A stretch of DNA of 64,000 bases from contig NZ_CP114052.1 in assembly GCF_027125355.1 (NCBI RefSeq), positions 186,001-250,000 on the forward strand, written 5' to 3'. The position numbers and the translations under genes are program-made. The notes beneath the pieces were generated by a model. The model was not told where the DNA came from and made no database searches. It saw nothing but the letters and a program-made list of their open reading frames with translations. Within the stretch, counting starts at the first letter, position 1; each line of letters begins with the position of its first letter. Origin of the DNA: Peptostreptococcus equinus (GTDB lineage: Bacteria; Bacillota; Clostridia; Peptostreptococcales; Peptostreptococcaceae). This document shows positions 49,009 through 58,422 of this stretch, piece by piece.

Positions 49009-49700
49009 TTTTCATAGAAAATATCAAATAATTTTTTACGGTTTATTATCTCTAATTTCTTTTGTCCAGTTCTTTTTATCACATTGTCTTTTTGCAAATC
49101 TCTAAGCTTCCTGCTAACAGTTTCTCTTCTTAAATTTGTGCTGGCAGCTATATCATCTACTGTGAGACTAATGGGCTTTCCATTTAATCTTTGATCTCTT
49201 TCAAGTATAAAAGTTACAATTCTTTTATATGCACTACTGGACATCAAAAGATTTATTTTGTCATTACTAGTAGTTAATTTCTTACATAATAGTTCGACGA
49301 AAGAAACGGCAAACTGACTATTTTCGTATACTAAATCTAATATTTGTTTTTTTGATATTTGGCAAAATTTACTATGACTTAGTGTTTCAACATTATAGTC
49401 AAATAATTCTTTTTGCATAAAAGAATCTTCGCCTATAGTATCTCCACTTATTAATATATCTAGAATATATTCCTTTCCTTCTGAATCAAACTTATTTAGT
49501 TTTACCTTACCCTCCCTTATTATTAGCATATGTTCAGCTTTTTGGCCTTCTCTTATAATGATTTGGTTTGCGTTGGCCTCAAAATGTGTAACATTAGAAA
49601 CAATATGAGCTTGAACTTCCATTGGTAAATCTTTGAATAAATTTATAGAACTTGTACAGAAAGCAATTTTATTAGAACATGAATTACATGAGCATGACAT
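49005..49700 (-). CDS. FNR-like Crp family regulator with candidate Fe-S cysteines
   Basis: 231 residues: N-terminal cysteine cluster (C3, C5, C8, C15), cAMP-receptor-like sensor domain (about 25-140) and C-terminal HTH (about 165-220) with recognition helix NLRRETVSRKLRDL. In E. coli FNR the cluster ligands are C20, C23, C29 and C122; here C5-x2-C8-x6-C15 and C113 (in SKFCQISKKQIL) occupy comparable places. The E-x-x-S-R pattern in the helix is that of FNR (TTGAT specificity), not CRP (E-x-x-G-R). Probably senses O2 or NO and controls fprA; HcpR-type function is an alternative. Confidence 0.88.
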   Translation of the reverse strand: MSCSCNSCSNKIAFCTSSINLFKDLPMEVQAHIVSNVTHFEANANQIIIREGQKAEHMLIIREGKVKLNKFDSEGKEYILDILISGDTIGEDSFMQKELFDYNVETLSHSKFCQISKKQILDLVYENSQFAVSFVELLCKKLTTSNDKINLLMSSSAYKRIVTFILERDQRLNGKPISLTVDDIAASTNLRRETVSRKLRDLQKDNVIKRTGQKKLEIINRKKLFDIFYEN

Positions 49701-50019
49701 ATTATTTTCTCCTTTTTCAATTTACTATTCTTATGATTTACTTTCAAAATTATAGTATCGTAGTTGATACTTTTTTATAATTTAACTGACATTAACAATG
49801 TAGTATTAGATTAGTTTTTGAATTTATTATATTTTATATTATAGTATATATTTAAAGTTAGTTTTAGGCAATTTTTTAGATGATAATAAAATATTAAAAA
49901 TAATCGTAAAACTTGGAAATTACATTTAAGACAAGCTTTTTAGAACATGAGTTTATATACTAAAAATTATGTATATGTTATACTAAAAGGTATAATTGAA
50001 ATTTAAATAGGAGTGTTAG
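49701..50019. promoter_or_regulatory. Divergent intergenic region between the FNR-like gene and hemC
   Basis: 319 bp, very AT-rich, without a gene I can recognise. For the regulator gene, the minus strand has TATAAT (49749-49754) abutting the palindrome AGTATC-N6-GATACT (49754-49771). For hemC, the plus strand has TATACT (49979-49984) and TATAAT (49991-49996), and a direct repeat TATACTAAAA at 49955 and 49979. No riboswitch-like conserved core was found. Confidence 0.5.
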
Positions 50020-50976
50020 ATGAAGTTAATTGCAGGAAGTAGAGGAAGCAGATTAGCCCTAGTTCAGACAAAATCTGTCATTAAAAAAATAAAAAGTATT
50101 TATCCGGATATTGATGTTGATATAAAAGTGATAAAGACTAAGGGAGATAAAATATTAGACAAGGCTTTAGACAAAATTGGAGATAAAGGTTTATTTGTAT
50201 CAGAAATAGAAAGACAGCTACTTTCAAAAGATATAGATTTTGCTGTACATAGTCTAAAAGATATGCCATCACAATTAATGGAGGGATTAAAACTAACAAA
50301 ATCTCCGAAAAGAGCAGACTCAAGAGATGTTATAATTTTGAATAGTAAATATGATAAACAAGAAGATATAATTGGATGGATAAGAAATTCTAAAAATATC
50401 AAAATAGGAACTTCAAGTAAGAGAAGATCTGCACAGCTTATGGAAATAAACTCTGATTTAGATATTGTACCCATTAGGGGAAATATAGATACTAGAATTG
50501 AAAAAATAGAAAAAGAAAATTTAGATGCTATAGTTTTAGCTGCAGCTGCTATGCAAAGACTAAATATAAGTGGAGAAAATATTTATTACTTTGATAAGGA
50601 AGAATTTATACCAGCACCAGCACAAGGTGCATTAGCTATTGAAATTAGAAAAGAAGATTCTAAATTAGAAGAAATATTTGAACAAATAAGTCATAAAAAG
50701 AGTAATTTTGAAATATCAGCAGAGAGAAGTTTTTTATATTCTATAAATGGATCATGTCATGTACCAGTTGGAGCTGTAACTATATGGAGAGAAAAATCTA
50801 TTGAACTAAAAGCAATATTTGGTGATGAAGATATAACTAAATTAGAAATAGATAGCATATCAATAGAACTTGATAATGATTACTTAGAAAATAATTATGA
50901 AAAAATATATAATAATTTAGATTTGGCAGAAAAAATGGGTAGAGATTTGGCATCCAAATTGTCAAATAAATTTTAA
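50020..50976 (+). CDS. hemC: Porphobilinogen deaminase (hydroxymethylbilane synthase)
   Basis: Polymerises four porphobilinogens to hydroxymethylbilane. 318 residues: GSRGSRLALVQTKSV, HSLKDMP (about 77-83), GTSSKRRSAQL, RGNIDTRI, and the cofactor-binding Cys in NGSCHVPVGA (C246). TAGGAG precedes the ATG. First gene of a short operon with cobA-hemD and the precorrin-2 dehydrogenase; hemA, hemL and hemB are not nearby. Confidence 0.97.
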   Translation: MKLIAGSRGSRLALVQTKSVIKKIKSIYPDIDVDIKVIKTKGDKILDKALDKIGDKGLFVSEIERQLLSKDIDFAVHSLKDMPSQLMEGLKLTKSPKRADSRDVIILNSKYDKQEDIIGWIRNSKNIKIGTSSKRRSAQLMEINSDLDIVPIRGNIDTRIEKIEKENLDAIVLAAAAMQRLNISGENIYYFDKEEFIPAPAQGALAIEIRKEDSKLEEIFEQISHKKSNFEISAERSFLYSINGSCHVPVGAVTIWREKSIELKAIFGDEDITKLEIDSISIELDNDYLENNYEKIYNNLDLAEKMGRDLASKLSNKF

Positions 50977-50991
50977 TTAATAGGTGATTAT

Positions 50992-52518
50992 ATGAAAAAA
51001 TGTAATGTGTTTTTAGTTGGGGCAGGGCCTGGAGATAAGTCTCTATTAACAGTCAAGGCTTTGAATTTAATAAAAAGGGCCGATGTTATAATTTATGATA
51101 AATTAGTAGATAAAGATATTTTAAAAGATGTAAAAGAAAACTGTGAAATGATTTATGTAGGAAAAGATGCCTATAAACATACCATGAAACAAGAGGATAT
51201 TAATGATTTAATATATCAAAAATCAAAAGAAAGTATGGTTGTGCGTTTAAAGGGAGGAGATCCTTATGTATTTGGAAGAGGTGGAGAAGAGGCTCTATAT
51301 TTAGTAGATAAAGGTGTCAGTTTTGAAGTAGTCCCAGGCATATCATCCTCAATTGGTGGACTTACTTATGCAGGTATACCTATTACTCATAGAGGACTTT
51401 CTCAATCATTTCATGTGATAACAGGCAATGCTAGAAATAATCAAGAGACTGATACAGATTGGAAATCTCTTGCAAAAATTGAAGGAACGCTAGTATTTTT
51501 AATGGGTATTGGAAATATAGAAAAAATACAAGATAACCTAATAGCTAATGGAAAAAGTCCTGATGAAAAAGTGGCCTTTATTTCAATGGCGACTAGGTAT
51601 AATCAGAAGACCTATACTTGCAAATTAAAAGAAGCTAAAAATTGTGTAAATTTAAATAACATTAAAGCACCCTCTTTAATTGTTATAGGAGAGGTGGTTG
51701 ATTTACATGATAAATTAAACTTCTTTGAAAGTAGAGAATTATATGGAAAAACAGTGTTAGTGACAAGAACTAGGTCAAAAAACTCTGAGTATAGGCAAAT
51801 CTTGGAAGAATATGGAGCTAGAGTATTTGAAGTTCCAACAATAAAGGTAGCTAAGAAAAAAGAATCAGAGGAGATTTTGATAAAATATTTAAAAAATAAA
51901 ATCTATGATTATATAGCATTTACAAGTCATAACTCTGTTAAGTATTTTTTTGAAATCTTGCTTGATAAAAAATTTGATTTCAGAGAGTTGAGAGGAATAA
52001 AAATAGGAAGCATAGGTCCAGCAACAGAAAAAGAACTTAATAAATATGGGATTTTTTCAGACGTGATGCCTAAAAATTTTACAGGAAAAGATTTGGCTTT
52101 TGATATACATAAAGAGATTGAAGAGAATAAAATAAGAGATTGTAAAATATTATATCCATGCTCAGAAATATCAACTGACAACTTTACATCAGTGTTTGAT
52201 TGTAGCGTTCAAATAGATAGGATAGAGGTATATACAAATTCTGTAAATACAAACAGTAGGGATTATTTGATAGATGTATTAGAAAATGAAAATGTAGACT
52301 ATATCAGCTTTACCAGCTCATCGACTTTTACGAACTTATACGAAATGCTAGGTAAAGAAAATGAATCTTATCTAAATAATATAAAGAAAGTATCAATAGG
52401 AGATATTACAAGTAATACAATAAAAAAAGCAGGTTTTGAAATAGAACTACAAGCTCAAAAAGCCAGCATAGAATCCATGGTTGAAAAAATAATAGAAGAT
52501 GCTAAGAAAGATAGGTAA
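50992..52518 (+). CDS. cobA-hemD: Uroporphyrinogen-III C-methyltransferase / uroporphyrinogen-III synthase fusion
   Basis: 508 residues, two enzymes in one chain. Residues 1-245: SUMT, which adds methyls at C2 and C7 (VGAGPGDKSLLTVKALNLIKRADVIIYDKLV, VRLKGGDPYVFGRGGEEA, GIPITHRG). Residues about 255-508: HemD-type uroporphyrinogen-III synthase (GKTVLVTRTRSKN, YIAFTSHNSVKYF, SIGPATEKELNKYG, YISFTSSSTF). The fusion is common in Clostridia. Product is precorrin-2. Confidence 0.96.
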   Translation: MKKCNVFLVGAGPGDKSLLTVKALNLIKRADVIIYDKLVDKDILKDVKENCEMIYVGKDAYKHTMKQEDINDLIYQKSKESMVVRLKGGDPYVFGRGGEEALYLVDKGVSFEVVPGISSSIGGLTYAGIPITHRGLSQSFHVITGNARNNQETDTDWKSLAKIEGTLVFLMGIGNIEKIQDNLIANGKSPDEKVAFISMATRYNQKTYTCKLKEAKNCVNLNNIKAPSLIVIGEVVDLHDKLNFFESRELYGKTVLVTRTRSKNSEYRQILEEYGARVFEVPTIKVAKKKESEEILIKYLKNKIYDYIAFTSHNSVKYFFEILLDKKFDFRELRGIKIGSIGPATEKELNKYGIFSDVMPKNFTGKDLAFDIHKEIEENKIRDCKILYPCSEISTDNFTSVFDCSVQIDRIEVYTNSVNTNSRDYLIDVLENENVDYISFTSSSTFTNLYEMLGKENESYLNNIKKVSIGDITSNTIKKAGFEIELQAQKASIESMVEKIIEDAKKDR

Positions 52519-52603
52519 AAATAAATATAATTATATATATAAAATATGAATTTAATTTAGAACAAGAAAAAATTGAAAATTAATATAGAGAGGGGATGAG
52601 CTT

Positions 52604-53056
52604 ATGTTTTTTCCAATAATGATTGACATTGAAAATATGAATATAATCATAGTAGGCGGGGGAAAAATAGGATATAAAAAAGCAAAATTCATATCTCAGT
52701 TAGGCAAAAAAGTAAAAGTGATTTCTAAAGAGTTTTGTTCAGATTTTAATAAGAATGAGTTTGAAGTTGAATTAGTAAAGAAAGAATTTCAGATGTCTGA
52801 CTTAGAAGAGGCTGATATAGTATATGCGGCACTTGACAATTCAAAACTAAATACAGACATAGCAAATTATTGTAAAATAAATAGGATACTAGTAAACTCA
52901 GTAGATGATAGAAAAAAATCTAATTTTATAAATACAGGTTTTTTCACGGAAAAAATAGAGGATACAGATGTAATGGTATCTGTATCTACATTTGGAAATA
53001 ATTGTAAGATGGCTAGAGATTTGAGAGATGAATTAAAAGCTTATTTGGAGGATTAA
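52604..53056 (+). CDS. Precorrin-2 dehydrogenase (CysG N-terminal type)
   Basis: NAD-dependent oxidation of precorrin-2 to sirohydrochlorin, the CbiK substrate. 150 residues with the Rossmann motif IIVGGGKIGYKKA (about 15-27) and the catalytic VDDRKKSNFINTGFF (Asp about 105). Shorter than the two-domain form of about 200 residues: the C-terminal dimerisation part is mostly missing, as in the short B. subtilis relative. GAGGGG precedes the ATG. No chelatase domain, consistent with a separate CbiK. Confidence 0.9.
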   Translation: MFFPIMIDIENMNIIIVGGGKIGYKKAKFISQLGKKVKVISKEFCSDFNKNEFEVELVKKEFQMSDLEEADIVYAALDNSKLNTDIANYCKINRILVNSVDDRKKSNFINTGFFTEKIEDTDVMVSVSTFGNNCKMARDLRDELKAYLED

Positions 53057-53057
53057 A

Positions 53058-55367
53058 ATGAATATAGATGATTTAAATCCAGCCCAAAAACAGGCAGTAG
53101 AAAAAACTGAAGGTCCAGTTTTAATACTAGCAGGTGCGGGATCAGGAAAGACAAAAGTACTAACAACAAGAATAGCATACTTAGTTGAAGACAAAAATGT
53201 AAATCCAACTAATATTTTAGCTATTACATTTACCAATAAAGCAGCAAATGAAATGAGAGAAAGAGTACAAAATATTGTTGGAGAAAATTCTCAGGATATG
53301 TGGATATCAACTTTCCATTCTTGTTGCGTAAAAATATTAAGAAAAGATATTAATAAGATAGGATATAATAGAAGCTTTGTTATATATGATTCTGCGGACC
53401 AATTGACGCTGATAAAAGAGTGTATGAAAGAACTTGATTTAAGCGACAAAAAATTTGAACCAAAATCAATAATATCATATATATCATCAGCAAAAGATAA
53501 ACTTCAGAGTCCAGCAGAATTTGCAAGAATGGCATCAGGTGATTTGTGGCTTTCTCAAATAGCAGAAGTTTATGCTATATATCAAGATAGACTTCAGAGA
53601 AATAGTGCTCTTGACTTTGATGATTTAATTTACAAGACAGTAGAACTTCTAAAAGAAAATGAAGATGTACTTAATTTTTATAGAGGAAGATTCAAATATA
53701 TTATGGTAGATGAATATCAGGATACCTCAAAAGCTCAGTATGAATTAATAAAGATGTTGGCACTAGGACATCAAAATATATGTGTTGTTGGAGATGATGA
53801 CCAAAGTATATATGGATGGAGAGGTGCTGATATTAGAAATATTCTAGAATTTGAAAAAGATTATGATGATGTTTTCGTAGTTAAACTAGAACAAAATTAT
53901 AGATCTACTCAGACAATACTAGATACAGCAAACCATTTGATTGCAAATAATGTAGAAAGAAAGAAAAAGAGTCTTTGGAGTGATAGAAAAGAAGGAAATC
54001 TAGTAAAAGTCAAGCTTTTAAGATCGGAAGTAGAAGAAGCAAATTATGTTGTTAATGAGATTTATGAAAATGCAACAAAATCAGGTAGACCATATTCAGA
54101 CTATGCTGTACTTTATAGGGCTAATGCACAGGCAAGAGCAGTAGAAGATGCTTTAAATAGATTCCAAATACCATATAATATTTACGGTGGCACCAAGTTC
54201 TATGAAAGAAAAGAAATCAAGGATTTGATGGCTTATCTCAGAGTTATAGTGAATCCTCAGGATGATATAGCTATAAAAAGAATAATTAATATACCAAAAA
54301 GATCTATAGGACTTAGAACTATAGAAAAACTTGAAGACAGAGCAAATCTTATGAAAGAAAGTCTATATTCGGTGCTTTTAGATGTAGATAATAATTCTGA
54401 TATATCTACAAAGTCAAAAAAGGGTATAAATGAATTTGTAGATTTAATAGGTTTATTTAGAGCCTTGGAGCAAAATGAGTCTCCGAGTAAAATGGTAGAA
54501 AAAGTGCTAGATTTAACTGGTTATTTAGCTGAATTAGAAGCAATTGTAAACAAAAATCAATCCTTAGAAAACGGAAAGTCCCAAGAAGCACAGGATAGAA
54601 TAGACAACTTAAAGGAATTTATTTCTATAGCACTTGAATATGAGAATTCTGATAAATTTGAAGATGAAGAAAAGACTTTGGGTAATTTTATAGCAAATAT
54701 TTCCTTGGCAAGTGATGTAATAGATGAGGAAGAGGAAATAGGCATTGAAAAAGTATCATTAATGACAATGCATTCTTCAAAAGGTCTAGAATTTCCAGTC
54801 GTGTTCATTGTAGGTATGGAAGAAAAAATATTCCCAATAGCTAGAGCAATATCAAGTATGGAAACAGCTGATATAGAAGAAGAAAGAAGGCTATGCTATG
54901 TTGGTATCACTAGAGCTATGAGAGAGCTATACCTAACATATACAGCGAGTAGAACCCTATATGGTAAAACTTCTATTAACCTAAAATCTAGATTTTTAGG
55001 TGAACTTCCAGATGAGACTATAGAGATTTTAGATACACCAGTAAAAGCGACACCATATGGAAATGCAGATTATAGCCTACTTAAAAAATATTCAGACAAA
55101 TATAAGACAAATATGAATATTGATAGAGCTAAAAAAGTTGGCGCAAAAATAATTGAAAAACCAGTAAAGGGTGAAGGTGCAGGATATGATTCCTATAATT
55201 CTGAAGAAATTCCAAAAGTGAAGATAGGATCTAAAATCGAACATCCTACTTTTGGAGAGGGTTCAATAATTTCAAAAGCGGGAGCAGAAGTAACAGTAGC
55301 ATTTAATAAAAAAGGCGTAAAAAAGATAAACCTAGAATATACCACAATAAAAGTTTTAAAGTATTAA
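53058..55367 (+). CDS. pcrA: ATP-dependent DNA helicase PcrA (UvrD/Rep family)
   Basis: Superfamily 1A 3'-5' helicase for repair and replication-fork restart. 769 residues: Walker A AGAGSGKTKVLTTRI (about 25-39), ITFTNKAANEM, DEYQDTSKAQ (motif II), GDDDQSIYGWRGAD (motif III), LEQNYRSTQ (IV), TMHSSKGLEFPVVFIVGMEE (V), EEERRLCYVGITRA (VI). The C-terminal Tudor-like tail VKIGSKIEHPTFGEGSI that contacts RNA polymerase is present. One base after the preceding stop, with GGAGG. Confidence 0.97.
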   Translation: MNIDDLNPAQKQAVEKTEGPVLILAGAGSGKTKVLTTRIAYLVEDKNVNPTNILAITFTNKAANEMRERVQNIVGENSQDMWISTFHSCCVKILRKDINKIGYNRSFVIYDSADQLTLIKECMKELDLSDKKFEPKSIISYISSAKDKLQSPAEFARMASGDLWLSQIAEVYAIYQDRLQRNSALDFDDLIYKTVELLKENEDVLNFYRGRFKYIMVDEYQDTSKAQYELIKMLALGHQNICVVGDDDQSIYGWRGADIRNILEFEKDYDDVFVVKLEQNYRSTQTILDTANHLIANNVERKKKSLWSDRKEGNLVKVKLLRSEVEEANYVVNEIYENATKSGRPYSDYAVLYRANAQARAVEDALNRFQIPYNIYGGTKFYERKEIKDLMAYLRVIVNPQDDIAIKRIINIPKRSIGLRTIEKLEDRANLMKESLYSVLLDVDNNSDISTKSKKGINEFVDLIGLFRALEQNESPSKMVEKVLDLTGYLAELEAIVNKNQSLENGKSQEAQDRIDNLKEFISIALEYENSDKFEDEEKTLGNFIANISLASDVIDEEEEIGIEKVSLMTMHSSKGLEFPVVFIVGMEEKIFPIARAISSMETADIEEERRLCYVGITRAMRELYLTYTASRTLYGKTSINLKSRFLGELPDETIEILDTPVKATPYGNADYSLLKKYSDKYKTNMNIDRAKKVGAKIIEKPVKGEGAGYDSYNSEEIPKVKIGSKIEHPTFGEGSIISKAGAEVTVAFNKKGVKKINLEYTTIKVLKY

Positions 55368-55376
55368 GGAGGTCTT

Positions 55377-56726
55377 ATGAAAGAAATAGAAAATGTCGAT
55401 AACAGATGCTTGGATAAGGACTGTGCATTAAGATTGGTAGATTTTATAAATCTAAGTCCAAGTATGTATAATGCTATAGATAATTTAATAGATTTTCTAA
55501 GAGAGTACGGTTATAAGGAAATAGACTTAAAAAATAAAATTTCTATGCAAGTCGGTGGAAATTATTATATATCTTTAGGTTCATCTGGATTGATTGCGTT
55601 TTCAATAAAGTGTGATGAAATTGAGACTAAGGGCTTAAAAATAATAGGTAGTCATAGTGATTCGCCTTGCTTTAGGATTAAACCAAATCCTGAAGTAAAA
55701 GTAGGAGATTATATTAAATTAAACGTAGAACCTTATGGTGGAATGATAGATAGTACATGGCTAGATAGACCACTAGGAATAGCTGGTAGAGTATTTATAA
55801 GAAATAAAGAGCATATATTTAAGCCTAAAGAATTTGTAGTAGATAGTAAAAGAGCAGAATGTATAATTCCAAATTTAGCTATACACATGAATAGACAAGT
55901 AAATGATGGGCATGCTTATAATAAACAAAATGAACTTATGCCACTTGTGCTTTCAACAATGAAAGATGTTGAAGAATCCTATATTAATACTTTATGTGTA
56001 GAATTAATTGAAAGAGATTATAATATAAAAATTGAAAAAGAAGATATATTGGATTTTGACTTATATCTATATGAATATGAAAAAGCATCATTGGTCGGAG
56101 CAAAGGGTGAATTTATATCTTCTGGAAGATTAGATAATTTATCTTCTGCTTACGCAAGTATAGAAGCGTTGATAGACACTACTAGAGATTCTAGTTCAGC
56201 TATAAATATGGCTGTAGTATTTAATAATGAAGAGGTAGGAAGTCTTTCAAAAGAAGGAGCAGATTCCAGAACCTTGGAAAATATAATAGAAAGAATATGT
56301 ATTGGACTAGGTAAAAGTAGAGAAGAAATGTTAATGGCTATTGAAAATTCATTTATGCTTTCAGCTGATCTCGCTCATGCTGTACATCCAAATTATAAAG
56401 ACCAAGCAGATCCAACTAACAAACCGGAATTTGGAAAGGGCTTGGCAATAAAGATACATGCTGGTAAAGCATATGCTAGTGATGCACAATCAGTATCTGT
56501 ATTTACTGATATTTGTAAACGTGCAGGAATAGAGTATCAGTTGTTCACTAATAGGTCTGATAAAAGAAGCGGATCCACAATAGGCTCAATAGTATCTTCA
56601 AAATTATCCATGCCAATAGTTGATTTTGGTATGCCGATATTAGCTATGCACTCTATTAGAGAACTAGCTATGGTAGAAGATTATAATAATTATAGACAGG
56701 CGATGAAAGAATTTTTTAGTATATAG
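55377..56726 (+). CDS. M18 family aminopeptidase
   Basis: Dinuclear zinc aminopeptidase preferring acidic or neutral N-terminal residues. 449 residues: GSHSDSPCFRIKPNP (metal His, about 94), DNLSSAYASIEAL, FNNEEVGSLSKEGADS (metal Glu), and the C-terminal PIVDFGMPILAMHSIRELA (metal His). AAGGAGG precedes the ATG, 9 bp after pcrA. Confidence 0.95.
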   Translation: MKEIENVDNRCLDKDCALRLVDFINLSPSMYNAIDNLIDFLREYGYKEIDLKNKISMQVGGNYYISLGSSGLIAFSIKCDEIETKGLKIIGSHSDSPCFRIKPNPEVKVGDYIKLNVEPYGGMIDSTWLDRPLGIAGRVFIRNKEHIFKPKEFVVDSKRAECIIPNLAIHMNRQVNDGHAYNKQNELMPLVLSTMKDVEESYINTLCVELIERDYNIKIEKEDILDFDLYLYEYEKASLVGAKGEFISSGRLDNLSSAYASIEALIDTTRDSSSAINMAVVFNNEEVGSLSKEGADSRTLENIIERICIGLGKSREEMLMAIENSFMLSADLAHAVHPNYKDQADPTNKPEFGKGLAIKIHAGKAYASDAQSVSVFTDICKRAGIEYQLFTNRSDKRSGSTIGSIVSSKLSMPIVDFGMPILAMHSIRELAMVEDYNNYRQAMKEFFSI

Positions 56727-56738
56727 TAAATAATAAAA

Positions 56739-56765
56739 GAGGCTGAATTTATCAGCCTCAATTTT
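56739..56765. terminator. Bidirectional terminator between M18 peptidase and cyclophilin
   Basis: GAGGCTGA / TCAGCCTC perfect stem with 5-nt loop (56739-56759), followed by a T6 run and preceded by an A-run for the other strand. Confidence 0.88.
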
Positions 56766-56772
56766 TTATTCA

Positions 56773-57294
56773 CTATACTCTTTCTGGTTCTGGATAATCT
56801 ACTCCAAAAGTGTCTACAGTCATTTTCGCTATTTTCTGATCTTTTTTTGGTTTGTCTCCAAAGCTAGTTTTAGTATCAGCTATTTCGTCTACTATGTCCA
56901 TTCCTTCGATAACTCTACCAAAACTTGCATACTGTCCATCAAGGTGTGGAGAGTTTTGATGCATAATGAAGAACTGAGAACCAGCTGAATTAGGATTCAT
57001 AGCTCTTGCCATTGATAGAACACCTCTATCATGCTTTAGATTATTTGTAAATCCGTTCATAGTGAATTCACCAGCTATTGAATATCCTGGTCCACCCATA
57101 CCATTACCATTTGGGCAACCACCCTGAATCATAAATCCTTTAATTACTCTGTGGAAGATTAGGCCGTCATAGTAACCTTTATTTACAAGTGATATAAAAT
57201 TATTTACTGAATTTGGAGCTATATGAGGATAAAGTTCAGCTTTTATTATCCCTCCATTTTCCATTTCTATTGTTAGTATTGGATTATTTTCCAT
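56773..57294 (-). CDS. Cyclophilin-type peptidyl-prolyl cis-trans isomerase
   Basis: Accelerates proline isomerisation in folding proteins; no signal peptide, so cytoplasmic. 173 residues: IFHRVIKGFMIQGGCPNGNGMGGPGYSI, RGVLSMARAMNPNSAGSQFFIMHQNSPHLDGQYASFGRVIEGMD. The start at 57294 follows AGAGGTG; 57312 in frame is less likely as it would include that site. 18 bp downstream of the pyrophosphatase gene, so one operon. Confidence 0.95.
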   Translation of the reverse strand: MENNPILTIEMENGGIIKAELYPHIAPNSVNNFISLVNKGYYDGLIFHRVIKGFMIQGGCPNGNGMGGPGYSIAGEFTMNGFTNNLKHDRGVLSMARAMNPNSAGSQFFIMHQNSPHLDGQYASFGRVIEGMDIVDEIADTKTSFGDKPKKDQKIAKMTVDTFGVDYPEPERV

Positions 57295-57312
57295 ATTACA
57301 CCTCTTTATCAA

Positions 57313-58221
57313 TTAAAAATTTTCTACTACTGGAGTAAGATTTGGTACTATCTGTTTCTTTCTAGAAACAAGTTCTTCTACAAACACTCCTTGCTTTCCT
57401 TCAACCTTGAATGCATCTGCTACTACTTGGTCTGGAGCCTTATATAGTAAATAAGAACCTTCTTTGATTATATCTGTTATAGCTAAAAATAACATATCGT
57501 AATCAGTTCCATTGATATAAGATAAGAATTCATCCTGCTTTTCTAGTACAGAATCTATATCTAAAGTCATAACTTGACCTATTCCAACCTTTTTATTTCC
57601 CATTTGGAATGGCTTGAAGTCCATCTTTACTATTTCTTCTACAGAATATCCATCTAGTGAAGTTCCAGCCCTAAACATTTCCATGCCGTATTTTTCATAG
57701 TCAACTCCTGCTATTTTTGCTAATTCTTTACCAGCGTCAATATCAGCCTGTGTAGTTGTAGGAGATCTGAATATTAATGTATCTGAAAGAATAGCAGATA
57801 GCATTAGCCCAGCCATTGGTTTTGTAATTTCTATCTTATTTTCCTTATACATTGAGAATAATATTGTGTTTGTACACCCAACTGTTCTTAATGTCATGTT
57901 AAGTGGAGCAGATGTTATCATTCCGCCTAATTTGTGATGATCTACTATTTCAACTATTGTAGCATTTTCTAAACCATCTACACTTTGACCAAATTCATTA
58001 TGGTCAACTATGCAACATTCGTCCTCTTCAGATACTGAAGAAATCATTTTTGGAGCTTCAACTCCAAAATAATTTAAAACAAATTGTGCTTCTTTTCTTA
58101 ATTCACCTAAGCAACAAGCTTGTGCATCTATTCCTAGTGATTTTTTTAAATTAGTCATTACCAAAGATGAACAGATTGAATCTGTATCAGGACTCTTATG
58201 ACCAAAAACTAATAAACTCAT
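57313..58221 (-). CDS. ppaC: Manganese-dependent inorganic pyrophosphatase (family II)
   Basis: Hydrolyses pyrophosphate to phosphate. 302-residue DHH-family protein: FGHKSPDTDSICSS (metal His/Asp, about 7-20), IVDHNEFGQS, EIVDHHKLGG (the DHH motif, about 96-105), LSAILSDTLIFRSPTTT, and the C-terminal DHHA2 domain ending SRKKQIVPNL. The regulatory CBS/DRTGG insert found in some clostridial forms is absent. AAGGGG precedes the ATG. Confidence 0.96.
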   Translation of the reverse strand: MSLLVFGHKSPDTDSICSSLVMTNLKKSLGIDAQACCLGELRKEAQFVLNYFGVEAPKMISSVSEEDECCIVDHNEFGQSVDGLENATIVEIVDHHKLGGMITSAPLNMTLRTVGCTNTILFSMYKENKIEITKPMAGLMLSAILSDTLIFRSPTTTQADIDAGKELAKIAGVDYEKYGMEMFRAGTSLDGYSVEEIVKMDFKPFQMGNKKVGIGQVMTLDIDSVLEKQDEFLSYINGTDYDMLFLAITDIIKEGSYLLYKAPDQVVADAFKVEGKQGVFVEELVSRKKQIVPNLTPVVENF

Positions 58222-58422
58222 GTTTAACCCCTTTCAAATTACAATATTTTTTATTTAATTTATAATTTTTTTTTATATTCTAACCTTTATTATAACAAAC
58301 TTTCTTCATAAATAAAAGAATTGCAAGCTTAATATAGTAATTATTATTGTTAATTAATAAATATAATATAGTTGCTACATTTATTGTATAATATAATAAG
58401 TTATATAGTTAATGGAGGAAAT

